This document shows, piece after piece, positions 20,452 through 31,203 of a DNA stretch of 64,000 nucleotides; the stretch's first letter is position 1, and every line of letters begins with the position of its first letter. The notes beneath the pieces are model-generated. The model was not told where the DNA came from. It worked only from the letters and a program-made list of their open reading frames with translations, and did not search any database. The position numbers were made by a program, and so were the translations under genes. Source of the DNA: Armigeres subalbatus (taxonomy: Eukaryota > Arthropoda > Insecta > Diptera > Culicidae); contig NC_085139.1 in the NCBI RefSeq assembly GCF_024139115.2, positions 106,369,935 to 106,433,934 of the forward strand, in the 5' to 3' direction.

Positions 20452-20895
20452 GTGCTGCTGAATGCCAGGTTTTTCCCGGTGACTTAAATTTCTCGTCTTT
20501 TGCCGTTTTCCCGGTTCGGTGACCACCCTGTTTTGCCTTTCTCGCGCAAAAAAAAATCAAAATCGAAAAAATCGATACCTCTACAAAAAGCTGCATTTAT
20601 CCGTATACAAGTGCTATCAAAGCGACCGTGCGCCGCTGAAAGCATACTAGCCCTGCCCAGGATCATCGACAACGGCAACGCCAACGGATTCGAACGGAAA
20701 TGGAGATAGAGACAATGAATCAAGGGTTGACAGTTGTGCCATTCCACTCCTTGAGTAGAGTGACTATCTGCTTCTTCACAATTTGGTTCTTGTTGCAAAG
20801 TAGGGACAGGAAGTGCTTGCGGCTAGGCTGGAAGGCTGTGGCAAAGCGGAGAAGAGCACACAGACTGCTTCCTCCTCTTTCCTCTTAGATTTTGT
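20452..20895. other. unassigned sequence downstream of kanadaptin
   Basis: Mixed composition with short overlapping frames on both strands. It may be the degraded 5' part of the LINE that follows, but I see no recognisable motif. Confidence 0.3.
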
Positions 20896-21700
20896 ACTCA
20901 GCAACAGAAACGACAGATAAGCGAGCCAGGGACTCGTCCGGCATTTAGCACCATCCACAGAACACAAAAAGGTGTCTGGAGAGCGCAAACCAGGAGAATA
21001 GGCCAACGAAAGTTGTAAGCAATAGAGAACCGCGTAAGACAAAGCAAGGGCGAAACAAGCCAGTCGGTACCGGAGGAGGTAAGCCAAACCGACAAAGAAA
21101 ACCAGCGGTCGGGCGGTTCCTGGTATACGGTAGTCAAGAAATCAAAGAAGAAAGTTGCAACCACGCACCCGGCGAGAGGATGAGAAAGAGCGCTACGCCG
21201 ACGAGTAGAAACCACGTCTAAGAAACTGGCGGACCTCGGTGAAGAGGTTCGCAGCATAAGGCGGACGAGAGTGGGCGTGATGATCCTTGTATTAAGGAAG
21301 GGCTCACAGGCGAGCAGTACTTCAAATGGAGCGCTAGCCCAGGAAGTCCTAGGCGAGAGAGTAGAAGTGAGGACTCTACAAGACGAAGTGACCCTCGAAT
21401 GTATGCCGCTGCTTGAGGTCACGACATCGGAAGAAATCGCCTCGGCCATCCATCTGCGAAGAGGACCGCAGATTGCCACGGTGACTGCCACGGCACTGGC
21501 TCCTTCCGAGCGATGTCCAACGAGACTGAAGACTACAATCGATGTACTATTCCCGCATCATAGCACAACCCATTGGCCGCCACCAGCAAGGGTAGGAGCT
21601 AAGAGCTAATGATGGTGGCAAAATCCCTCGATCTGAGAAAACCACCTGGTCCAGACGGGATCCCGAACATGGCGTTGAAGGCAGCCATAAGTATTTAATT
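20896..21700 (+). pseudogene. R1-like LINE remnant (ORF1 fragment joined to the start of reverse transcriptase)
   Basis: Around 21108-21165 the plus strand reads SWYTVVKKSKKKVAT, matching the ORF1 position SWTLVKNKRKPKTPR of the R1-like element at about 27980. Positions 21271-21500 resemble the following ORF1 domain (GVMILVLRKG ... VTLECMPLLEVTTSEEIASA). At 21608-21690 it jumps to KPPGPDGIPNMALKAAI, the reverse transcriptase start. The endonuclease is missing, so the copy has a large internal deletion and many stops. Confidence 0.7.
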
Positions 21701-21942
21701 AAGTATTAAGAATTTAGTAAGAAAGTATTTTGATTTAATTTTCGCCACCCCCGTGATCTAATATTCACCACCCCGTTGAAACGAATGTTTCGAACGGATA
21801 TTGAATCTATGTAGAATGGGGCAAGAGTGCGCGTGGGGTAAAAGTACGTTTTCGATTTTTTGAAGTTATAAAAAAAGATAAACTAGCAGCACTGCATCAG
21901 TTTGATAGGTATTCTGAACAACTATTTTCATGTGTAATTGTA

Positions 21943-22139
21943 CACCCGATTCTGTTTTTACACGGATTTTTTTTTACACGGCCGTGTAAAAAAAATCCCA
22001 TACAAATTTTTTGCAAAGTTGCTCCATTTTCCATGATTTGTCTAGAAATCATAAAACTTTTTTACACGGATTTTCAAATTTTGAACTGAAATTTTTTTTT
22101 TACACGGAACGCATTCCCCGTGTAAAAAAGAATCGGGTG
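21943..22139 (-). mobile_element. 197-bp MITE (CACCCGATTCTG ends), TA duplication confirmed by an empty site
   Basis: The ends are CACCCGATTCTGTTTTTACA and its complement. TA is present on both sides (21941-21942, 22140-22141), whereas the copy at 2048-3363 has one TA in AATTGTAAACGAT (complemented). It is the inverted sibling of the element at 13297-13490. Confidence 0.9.
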
Positions 22140-22670
22140 TAAACGATTTGAATAAACAACAATGGAGATATGAAGATAGTTAATTTTCTGGTCATTTTGC
22201 TAAAAATAATTGTGTTTTCGCAACTAGTATTCCATTCCCATATATACGTTCAATCAGGTGAACATTATAGTGATTATACCATTTCGATAACCTATTGTAG
22301 ATAATAGAGTACTTTATGGTGCAGAACATTAATTCGGTTGGTTTCCCAAGAGGTCAAAACCATAAACCGAATACATTTTGGGGCTGTGGTGTAAAAGTAC
22401 GCAGGAACGGGTGGGGCAAGAGTACGCATGTGAATCTGTTCTGATTTCAAACCCATATTTCCGGCCGAAATAAGACTACTTCCAAAGCGTAAAGGTCCAC
22501 AACAAAGAAAAAAGGGACAGAAATCGAAAATAATCATAAGTTCTCTTTTTAAAGATAAGTAATTTGGTGTTAGAAAGGACTCAGCGAACTAAGCACTAAG
22601 GCGAAATAATAAAATTGTATTTGGTATTATTCTACACCTCAACATAGTCCGAAAACAAAGTTTCATCTAA

Positions 22671-22911
22671 GGCTCTGTCTCATTTCCCGAATTAAATTTA
22701 ATTTTACTTAAAACTGACAGTTCAAAAATTTTAAAATCACCCGGCCATAAGAATGGCTGCGTGCTACCCAGCAATTCCAATAAGACATCGATCGAGAATG
22801 ATTCGATATCTGTCAAAAGTAATCCTGCTCATCCAGCAGGGTTATTCGATAATTATTGAACTGTCATTTTTAAGTTTAATTTGAGTTTAATTATCCAATT
22901 GAGACAGACCC
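22671..22911. mobile_element. 241-bp MITE (GGGTCTGTCTCA ends), TAA duplication confirmed by an empty site
   Basis: The ends are GGCTCTGTCTCATTTCCCGA and, inwards from the right, GGGTCTGTCTCAATTGGATA. TAA flanks both sides (22668-22670, 22912-22914). The related copy at 2048-3363 has a single TAA in TTTCATCTAAATGATAA (complemented). The subterminal part contains a mirrored AAACTGACAGTTC/GAACTGTCATTTTTAAG pair. Confidence 0.9.
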
Positions 22912-23159
22912 TAAATGATAATCCTTTCACTAAAAGGAACATCCATAAATTACGTAACGCTGAGCTGGGAGGGGTTGCGAGATGTATGGCGATTCATAGA
23001 ATTATTAGAGGATTCATACAAAAAGTGTAAGAAAGTGGGAGGGGTGATTAAATGGTCAATTGTGAAACCCAGAACTTGCCGCATTAATATGGTGGCCAAA
23101 AACAAAAGAAAGGGTGGTTCAGAAAAAGTTGGAAAAACTTCAAAGATTGGCTACTGACT

Positions 23160-23411
23160 GCAATGAGAAGCACGCCGAATAAAGCGCTAGACGCTTTGCT
23201 CCACGTGCTACCATTGGATCAATTTATTCAGTTAGAAGCAGAGAAGTATGTTTTGAAGATCAAAAGAGATTCAAACCTCTTCGAAGGTGACCTAAAAGGA
23301 CATTTTAGTATTCTAAACAAAATAAATATCAACTCACTACATATCAACTCAACGGCACGGCAAATGCTGGGTAAAGCGTACCATTGGTACTTCGCGTACC
23401 TGAAGGAATAA
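23160..23411 (+). pseudogene. LINE ORF2 fragment, linker between reverse transcriptase and RNase H
   Basis: The frame reads STPNKALDALLHVLPLDQFI, QLEAEKYVLKIKR and NLFEGDLKGHFSIL. A proline-leucine box followed by an EA-rich helix is typical of the region after reverse transcriptase in R1/Jockey/I LINEs with an RNase H. Its likely continuation, an RNase H start, is at 26905-26960 beyond the RTE element, suggesting that the RTE landed in this LINE. Confidence 0.6.
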
Positions 23412-23856
23412 AATAGACCCCATCTCGCGGTCCTTAGCCTCTTACCCAGCAACTCCTATCCCTACCTCCCCGCGGTGCTGGCCGGGATACGAGCAACCTT
23501 AGGGAAGATCGGGTAACCAACCCCGGTGGGAACTATGGTCGTATGCTGACAGGGAAGGGGGGGTTTGCTCCTCTCCGGAGGTGCAAATCTTATTGAGCGT
23601 CTGTTCTCCATGTCAGGATCGGCTCACAACAGCGTCTGTTCTCCATGTTAGGGGCGGCTGATCATCGTCCGAGTGCCAGCGAGGGACTCTATGTGAAACT
23701 GTGCATCATGGACCACCGGAAATAAGGAGGAATGGTCCTCCGGAAATTTAGGGGGTTTGGTGTCAGGCCCTGCAAGCCAGCTAAAAAAAAACTCACGCAA
23801 CGAACAATCAACAAGAGAGTACGGACCGGAACCATCGGCGAAGATCACTGCGACGA

Positions 23857-24900
23857 AAAGGGACTAGCGATTGGAAACTCGGTTCGTGGAACTGCAAATC
23901 TCTCAACTTCATCGGGAGCACACGCATACTCGCCGATGTGCTCAAGGACCGTGGATTCGGCATCGTAGCGCTGCAGGAGGTTTGTTGGAAGGGATCAATG
24001 GTGCGAACGTTTAGAGGTAATCATACCATCTACCAGAGCTGCGGTAACACACACGAGCTGGGAACAGCTTTCATAGTGATGGGAGATATGCAAAGGCGCG
24101 TGATCGGGTGGTGGCCGATCAATGAAAGAATGTGCAGGTTGAGGATCAATGGCCGGTTCTTCAACTTCAGCATAATCAACGCATTCTACGCGCAGCTGGA
24201 ACGTGAGTACGACAGCTGCCCAAGCCACGACGTCAAAATCATCATAGGAGATATGAACGCTCAGGTTGGCCAAGAGGAGGAGTTTAGACCGACTATTTGA
24301 AAGTTCAGCGCTCACCGGCTGACGAACGAAAACGGCCTACGACTAATTGATTTCGCCGCCTCCAAGAATATGGCCATTCGCAGCACCTACTTCCAACACA
24401 GCCTCCCGTATCGGTACACCTGGAGATCACCACTGCAGACAGAATCACAAATCGACCACGTTCTGATTGATGGACGGCACTTCTCCGACATTATCGACGT
24501 CAGGACATATCGTGGCGCTAACATCGACTCTGACCACTATCTGGTGATGGTTAAACTGCGCCCAAAACTATACGTCATCAACAATGTTCGGTACCGACGA
24601 CCGCCGCGGTACGACCTAGAGCGACTGAAGCAACCTGATGTCGCCACCGCATACGCGCAGCATCTCGAGGCAGCATTGCCGGAAGAGGGTGAGCGCGGGC
24701 GGTCGCGCTGCAGCAAGGTACCCGGCAGAACGTGGAACGTTATAGACGGAAGCGGAGACAGCAGACCCGCATTTTTCAGGAGAAGAAACGCCGCCTGGAA
24801 GAAGCGGAGTGCGAGGAGATGGAACAGCTGTGCCGTTCTCAAGATACACGCAAGTTCTATAAGTAGCTCAACGCATCCCGCAAAGGCTTCGTACCGCGAG
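23857..24900 (+). pseudogene. RTE-1 endonuclease domain with in-frame stops and a frameshift
   Basis: The frame starts in WKLGSWNCKSLN (catalytic Asn region), continues with FGIVALQEVCWKG (catalytic Glu), NFSIINAFYAQLE, IIIGDMNAQVG (Asp/Asn box) and ends with IDSDHYLVMVKL (Asp-His). These are the motifs of the LINE APE endonuclease in the right order. TGA at 24298-24300 interrupts the domain in frame, where relatives would have an ordinary codon. A frameshift near 24690 and a TAG near 24865 separate it from the reverse transcriptase. Confidence 0.85.
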
Positions 24901-24905
24901 CTGAA

Positions 24906-26597
24906 ATGTGCCGATATAAGAATAGGAGCATCTTGACGGACGAACGTGTGGTGATCGAAAGGTGGAAGCAGCACTACGAGGAACATTTGAATGGCGCTGA
25001 GATTACAGGCAGTGAAAGTCAAGGCAGCGGAGGAGATGACTACGCCAGTTCAGCGGACGATGGAAGCCAACTAGCCCCCACCTTGAGGGAAGTTAAGGAT
25101 GCCATTCAACAGCTAAAGACCAATAAAGCAGCTGGTAAGGATGGTATCGGAGCTGAGCACATCAAGATGGGCCCGGAAAAGCTGGCCACTTGCCTGCACA
25201 AACTGATAGTCAGAATCTGGGAAACCGAACAGCTACCGGAGGAGTGGAAGGAAGGGGTTATATGCCCCATCTACAAGAAAGGCGACAAACTGGAGTGTGA
25301 GAACTTTCGAGCGATCACCATCCTTAATGCCGCCTACAAAGTGATATCCCAGATCATCTTCAGTCGTCTGTCACCATTAGTGAACGAGTTCGTGGGAAGT
25401 TATCAAGCCGGCTTCGTTGACTGCCCCTCGACAACGGACCAGATCTTTACTGTACGGCAAATCCTTCAAAAATGCCGTGAATACCAGGTCCCAACGCACC
25501 ATCTGTTCGTTGATTTCAAGGCGGCATACGACAGTATAGACCGCTTAGAGCTATGGAAAATTATGGACGAGAACAGCTTCCCTGAGAAGCTTACCAGACT
25601 GATCAAAGCAACGGTGGATGGTGTGCAAAACTGTGTGAAGATTTCGGGCGAACACTCCAGTTCGTTCGAATCGCGCCGGGGACTAAGACAAGGTGATGGA
25701 CTTTCGTGCCTGTTGTTCAACATTGCGCTAGAAGGTGTCATGCGGAGAGCCGGGTGTAACAGCCGGGGTACGATTTTCAAAAGATCCAGTCAATTTATTT
25801 GCTTCGCGGATGACATGGATATTGTCGGCCGAACATTTGCAAAGGTGGCAGAACTGTACACCCGCCTGAAACGTGAAGCAACAAAAGTTGGACTGGTGGT
25901 GAATGCGTCAAAGACAAAGTACATGCTTGTGGGCGGAACCGAGCGTGACAGGGCCCGCCTGGGAAGCAGTGTTACGATAGACGGGGATACCTTCGAGGTG
26001 GTCGAGGAATTCGTCTACCTCGGATCCTTGCTAACGGCTGACAACAACGTTAGTCGTGAAATACGAAGGCGCATCATCTGTGGAAGTCGGGCCTACTACG
26101 GGCTCCAGAAGAAACTGCGGTCGGAAAAGATTCGCCACCGCTCCAAATATGTCATGTACAAGACGTTTATCAGACCGGTTGTCCTCTACGGACATGAAAC
26201 ATGGACAATGCTCGAGGAGGACTTGCAAGCACTCGGAGTATTCGAGAGACGGGTGCTTAGGACCATCTTTGGCGGTGTGCAAGAAAATGGTGTGTGGCGG
26301 CGAAGAATGAACCATGAGCTCGCCCAACTCTACGGCGAACCCAGTATCCAGAAGGTAGCTAAAGCCGGAAGGGTACGATGGGCAGGACATGTTGCAAGAA
26401 TGCCGGACAGCAACCCTGCAAAGATGGTGTTCGCTTCCGATCCGGCAGATACGAGACGGCGTGGAGCGCAGCGAGCGAGATGGGCAGACCAGGTGCAAAA
26501 CGACTTGGCGAGCGTGGGGCGTATCCGAGGATGGAGAGATGCGGCCTCGAACCGTGTATTGTGGCGTCAAATTGTTGATTCATTGTTATCTGTTTAG
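24906..26597 (+). pseudogene. RTE-1 reverse transcriptase, 563-residue open frame
   Basis: An open frame of 563 codons covers the fingers/palm (KTNKAAGKDGIGAEHI; WKEGVICPIYKKGD; NFRAITILNAAYKV), the FVDFKAAYDSID box with the first catalytic Asp, RRGLRQGDGLSCLLFNIALE, and the ICFADDMDIVGR box (FADD at residues 300-303). The C-terminal part (RRRMNHELAQLYGEPSIQK) is typical of RTE proteins. The domain itself is intact, but the natural start lies upstream in the broken endonuclease frame, so the element is not expected to be autonomous. Translation in the absence of the endonuclease is speculative. Confidence 0.88.
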
Positions 26598-26762
26598 GGG
26601 CCATCCACAAAGTACGTCACGCTCCTAGGGGGGAGGGGGGGTTCCGAGCAGCGTGACAATTCATACAAAAATGTTAGAGGTTTAATACAAAAAGTGTGAC
26701 GAAGGGGGGAGGGGGGGTTGAAAATCGCCGATTTTTGCGTGACGTACTTTATGGATCTTCCC
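26597..26762. mobile_element. 166-bp G-rich MITE (GGGGCCATCCACAAAGTACG ends), TTA duplication
   Basis: The inverted ends are GGGGCCATCCACAAAGTACG and, inwards from the right, GGGAAGATCCATAAAGTACG, then TCACGC. TTA occurs at 26594-26596 and 26763-26765. The left duplication overlaps the RTE-1 stop codon, but the TAG is preserved in either state. Two G-tracts lie inside. Confidence 0.85.
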
Positions 26763-26904
26763 TTAGATGTAAACTAAATAAATGAATGAATCAACTCACT
26801 TATCACAAACAATGATGACTGGATGAGGAGAAGATACAACTTTTGTCGTTGTTTTGATGTAAATAATCTTGAGCGAAATACATGGGCAAACGGTGGTAAG
26901 GATC

Positions 26905-26960
26905 AATTGTATTTTACACCGATGGTTCAAAGCTGAACAATCAAGTTGGAGCAGGCGTGG
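26905..26960 (+). pseudogene. LINE RNase H fragment
   Basis: The frame VFYTDGSKLNNQVGAGVG contains the TDGS start of the RNase H domain found in R1/I-type LINEs. It ends in a stop after about 18 residues and meets the 5' part of the next LINE. It probably belongs with the fragment at 23160-23411. Confidence 0.65.
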
Positions 26961-27259
26961 GTTAGGGCAGCTAAGGGTTTTGTACTTGGCTGGTAGTGCA
27001 GCCTGGGCACTGTTGTCCTTCTGACATCAGCTAGAATGAGTGGGTGCGACCAAGGGGACCATCGTTCCTAACCCCTAATCCCAAGGCGTTAAGCGACCCG
27101 TGCCGAGAGGATGCATGGCCAGGGGGATAAAATAATGAGCTAGGCCTCTAACGAAGCCTGTGGGGTACCTGGGCACCCTCCACAGTAATTGTCCTTTATC
27201 GCGTCCTGCTGGGATCTAGTGTGGTGGACCTCTTTTCCCGAGCAACTCGTGGGATCAAA

Positions 27260-28668
27260 ATGGAAAACCAAGTCAACTCTTCTTCAATTAGTGGTAGTAG
27301 TGAAGGCGACAACCCCTTCGCAAGAGGTGGGTTGTTCAGGTCTCCGCCTAGAAGGCCAGAGGCAATAGTCGGCAGTTCGGTGCGCAGCGCCAGCGTGGGT
27401 CACTTAACCTTCTCCCCGGCTACGCCGGTAGAGGTTATAGACGGCCCATGGCTTGTGAGGGCGATGAACCGCAAACACGATGGGCTTTCGGCCTTCGAGG
27501 CGGCGACGGAACAGCTGGACGCCATCATCGACTTAACATCATCGAAGCTTAATATCAGTAACGATCTCAAGGGTAGCTTGCTGAAACTTCGAAAGTCGAT
27601 ATTTGACGCCAAGCTGGAGAGGGCGGTCGGGACGGCCAAGTGCAAACCCGTGAAATCCGTGGAGTCGAGGTCTACCCAGACTGAGGCTCAAGTATTCGCG
27701 GGCACGTCGGGGGTGACAGCTCCAACTGAGCAGACACAAAAACGGGGGAGACAGTCTCCAGGGGATGAGCTCCCTGGGGGCCGCTCCAAAACGCGGAGGG
27801 TTACTACCCCGAACAAGGATAGTGGGGCTGGGAAGCTGAACCCCGGCCAGGTACCTCCAAAACCGGGGGAGGAAGGACCTGGAAAGGTCCGTCCACCCAG
27901 GAAAGACGGTGGTAAGGGGTTATGGCAGGCTGAGAGCTCTCAGCCGCAGCAGACCAGGGAAATAGAGGGGGATGACGCCTCCTGGACACTGGTCAAGAAC
28001 AAGAGGAAGCCGAAGACGCCAAGGGCCGAAAAGAAGGCCCAAGCGAATGAGGGTAGCAAGAAGTCTAGGATTGGTCAATCCAATCGCTCCAGGGACGATG
28101 CCCTAGTCATCAAGACGGACGAGGCTAAGTACTCGGGAGACTTGAAGGCGATGAGGAGTGACGTCAAGCTCGGTGAGGTGAGGTCAAGGTGACGGCACTC
28201 ACGACGGAGATGAATCTAAGGGTTAAAGACCTGGACGAGATCACCGAAGTCGAAGAGCTCGTCACGGCACTGCGGCGACAGTGTGAAGTGGAGACGACCA
28301 TCGCAGCCGTTCGGCTACAGAAAGGTCCGGCAGGGACGCAAGTAGCATTGGTTCGGCTATCTGCAGCGGACGCCTCCAAGGTAGTCAAGTTAGGGAGCGT
28401 CAAGGTGGGATGGTCGGTGTGCCCTGTGGGCATATACCTGGAACCGGGGCAAGTGCCTGGAACCGGGGCACAAGCAATGGGACTGCAAAGGCCTTGACAA
28501 AAGCAAGCTCTGCCGACGCTGCGGATTGGAGGGACATAAGGCACAATGCTACACGAACCCTCCCAATTGTTTGATTTATTCCAGCAAAGCTGCGAACAGC
28601 AAGCACCCCATGGGGGGTTTTAAGTGCCCGGCGTTTGAGCGTGTTGCAAAATCATAGTGCAGGTAACG
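27260..28668 (+). pseudogene. R1-like LINE ORF1 (Gag-like), frameshifted, with zinc knuckle
   Basis: The frame starts at the ATG at 27260 (MENQVNSSSISGSSEGDNPF) and stays open to 28192, with charged low-complexity sequence and SWTLVKNKRKPKTPRAEKK. A frameshift near 28190 leads into TEMNLRVKDLDEITEVEELV (28189-28497), and a second near 28440 into a frame with the CCHC-like knuckle CRRCGLEGHKAQC (28511-28549). A second knuckle appears damaged (NCLIYSSKAANSKHPMGGFK, with Tyr where Cys is expected). ORF1 proteins of this type bind element RNA. Confidence 0.8.
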
Positions 28669-29310
28669 CAGCTAAACCTGAACCACTGTGATGCAGCCCA
28701 GCAACTGCTGTGTCAGATAGTTGCTGAATGGAGGACGGATATCGCCATCATAGCGGAAGTCTGATGCTGCTATGCGCATCCTTGATGGTCGATCGAGCAG
28801 TTCTCTCGTATGCTGGATTGTTTGACGGCTAACTTGATGGGGCGTAGGCCGGTGGTGATAGCGGGGGACTTCGACGCTTGGGCCGTGGAATGGGGAAACC
28901 GATCCACAAATCAACGGGGCAGATCTTGCTGGAATCACTGGCCATGGTGGATGTGGACTTGGCCAATGTCGGTACCAAAAGTACCTACAGCTGGAACGGG
29001 GCCGAGTCGATTATCGACGTTACATTCTGGAGCCCTGGCCAAAACGAGTAGTTCGAACTGGAAGGTAGATGATGGCTACACTCACAGCGACCACCTGGCG
29101 GTTAGCTACAGTATCGACTATACGACCAGCATTCAGCGGATGGAAGAAGGGGCGAGGCCTAGCCCTCGTATGTGGAAGACATCGTACTTCGACGACGATA
29201 CTCTCGGTCTGAGCGGCGAGCAGCTGGTAACAGTACTCTCGCGTGCATGCGATGCCACCATGCATAGGAAAGTCCACCCTAGAAATGGGAGGCCACCGGC
29301 TTACTAGTGG
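28647..29310 (+). pseudogene. R1-like LINE ORF2 endonuclease, internally deleted
   Basis: The start reads VQVTQLNLNHCDAAQQLLCQ, the usual first strand of the R1 endonuclease, then IVAEWRTDIAIIAEV and a stop. Sequence resumes with RRPVVIAGDFDAWAVEWGNR and, after frame changes, a region corresponding to TYSWNG...IDVTFW and GYTHSDHLAVSYSID (catalytic Asp-His). About 100 residues are missing between the halves. Confidence 0.78.
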
Positions 29311-29689
29311 ACTCAAGTAATTGCGAACCTGCGTCGTGCCTGCCTACGGGCAGACGAAAATTTCATCAAAAATCGCCTGAAAATAGAAGTTTACTCTACA
29401 AATAAATCTAATTAGATTTCATCAAATATAAATTGGTTAGTAACAGCATAGGAGAGACCTTCTTTTGGATGCAATCCGTCATTTTTAAAAACAATGTAAC
29501 AAATAAATATCATTATATTTCGGCTACAGATCTTACTCTTTGTAGTCTTGGAAAAAAATGTTATAATTTTCTGATCATATAGTATTTGTTTACACTTGAA
29601 AATGACAGAACGATGTTCCCGTTCCCAATTATAACAGTTTTGGCTCATCAACAGGGGGTCAACTTTTGGATTGGATTTTGTTCGAAAAT

Positions 29690-30598
29690 CCACTTATGTT
29701 ATGTGGTAAGGTGCCAGGACCGGATGGTATTCCGAACCTGGCCAACAAAGCGGCCATTGCTGAGGCTCCCGAGATGTTCAGATCTGTCATGCAGAGATGT
29801 CTGGGCGAGGGAGTCTTCCCTGAAGCATGGAAAAAGCAGAGCTTGGTCCTATTGCCAAAGACGGGAAAACCAACTGGGGATCTGTCGGCATATAGACCAA
29901 TATGCATGCTTGATACGGCGGGGAAGGTGCACGAGAAGATCATCCTCAAAAGGTTGTTGATAAACACGGAGGGTGCGGATGGTCTATCGAGTAACCAGTT
30001 TGGCTTCCGGAAGGGTAAGTCGACCGTAGACGCTATCTTGTCGGTTACCAAATCCGCGGAGATAGCTATCCAGCGTAAGAGGAGGGGAGTTCGCTATTGT
30101 GCAGTAGTGACTCTCGACGTGAGGAATGCTTTCAATAGTGCCAGTTGGGCAGCTATTGCAGATGCGCTCCTGCGTCTTGGAATTCCCGAGTACCTGTACA
30201 AGATTCTCGGAAGCTACTTCCAGAATCGAGTACTGGTATACGACACGGAGGCGGGTCGGAAGTGCGTTGACATAACCTCAGGGGTTCCGCAAGGTTCCAT
30301 ACCGGGTCCGGTGTTATGGAACGTCATGTACGACGGTGTCTTGAGGTTGAGGCTGTTCGTGTCGCAAGACCAGAACAAGAAGCGTTTATTGGGCGGGTGG
30401 CTGGAAGCGAACGGCCGAAGAGGCGTCTTGCAGGTCAACGAGGTGGATCGCAAAGCCAAACGACGCGTGACCGTAAATACCAAACGTCACTTGGACGGTG
30501 CGGAACGCGGTGCACTGGAGTCCGACATCCTGTCAAGCAATCAGTTTGAATTTCAAGTCCGCGTTGGACGCTATCAACTCGGTGGCGGAGACCGCTGA
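29690..30598 (+). pseudogene. R1-like LINE ORF2 reverse transcriptase without the YADD box
   Basis: The open frame includes KVPGPDGIPNLANKAAIAEA, AWKKQSLVLLPKTGKP, YRPICMLDTAGKVHEKIIL, NQFGFRKGKSTVDAI, VVTLDVRNAFNSASW and TSGVPQGSIPGPVLWNVMYD. After this the FADD/YADD region is replaced by sequence from further downstream (QNKKRLLGGWLEANGRRGV), so the active site is lost by deletion. Confidence 0.82.
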
Positions 30599-30931
30599 GT
30601 TATCGAACCAACGCAAGAAGTGAGTGCGCTGCCGTTGCGGAGTGAATAGGGTATACGTTAAGAGCAGATTCAACAGCACACACTGGGGTTCCATCGTGCT
30701 CTCGTTACGCCGGCTTAGCCTCCCGTGGGCCTGTACAAGATCATGGAAAACTATTTCTACAAGCGTGTACTAGGGTAAAATGCCCAATAGTGGACCCCCT
30801 AGTAGCGGGATTTTGCCCTTCCTGTCATAAGTAGAAATTTTCAACAAATTAATTCTGCTTGATATCTAATATCAAGCTCTGCATCTCCTCTTTACGATAC
30901 ATACATAAAACACTCAAATACACAACGTCAT

Positions 30932-31203
30932 CTTCTTCTTATTGGCATTACATCCCCAATTCCCCACACTGGGACAGAGCCGCCTCGCAGCTTAGTGTTC
31001 ATTAAGCACTTCCACAGTTATTAACTGCGAGGTTTCTATGCCAGGTTGACATTTTTGCATTCGTATATCATGAAGCTAGCACGATGATACTTTTATGCCC
31101 AGGGAAGTCGAGACAAAAGTCGAGAAAATTGCCTAGACCGGCACCGGGAATCGAACCCAGCCACCCACATCATGATCTTGCTTTGTAGCCGCGCGGAGGG
31201 CCC
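30932..31203 (-). mobile_element. tRNA-derived SINE, Feilai type
   Basis: The minus strand begins with a tRNA-like head whose B box GGTTCGATTCC is the complement of 31147-31157. The body (minus strand of GCATTACATCCCCAATTCCC and CTTCCACAGTTATTAACTG) agrees with the Aedes Feilai SINE as I remember it. It is about 270 bp. I identify it from memory of the family, without a search. Confidence 0.75.

Larger units (their letters stand above)
21814..23065 (-). mobile_element. second copy of the 1.3 kb GAGTGGGGC element, truncated, with two nested MITEs
   Basis: The left end (GAATGGGGCAAGAGTGCGCG) is the complement of the right end of the 2048-3363 copy, and the two agree along most of their length. 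MITEs sit at 21943-22139 and 22671-22911. The match ends around 23050-23065 (GTGGGAGGGGTGATTAAATGG region), so the far terminus is missing. Both insertion sites are empty in the 2048-3363 copy. Confidence 0.82.
23430..26800 (+). mobile_element. RTE-clade non-LTR retrotransposon (RTE-1), nearly full length, inactive
   Basis: The order is a 5' leader (about 23430-23830), an apurinic-type endonuclease, a reverse transcriptase and a 3' tail of ATGAATGA type (about 26775-26795). The short 3' tandem repeat and the FADD reverse transcriptase box fit the RTE/BovB clade, represented in Aedes by JAM1-like elements. The ORF has in-frame stops at 24298-24300 and about 24865 and a frameshift near 24690. 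A MITE (26597-26762) lies between the stop codon and the tail. The 5' boundary is approximate. Confidence 0.85.
26961..30770 (+). mobile_element. R1-like LINE with internal deletions
   Basis: The element has a GC-rich 5' leader, an ORF1 with a zinc knuckle, an endonuclease and a reverse transcriptase in the standard order on the plus strand. The endonuclease has lost its middle, about 330 bp of foreign AT-rich sequence lies before the reverse transcriptase (about 29350-29695), and the catalytic YADD box is missing. RNase H is absent. The 3' end is vague; matches stop around 30770. Confidence 0.8.
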
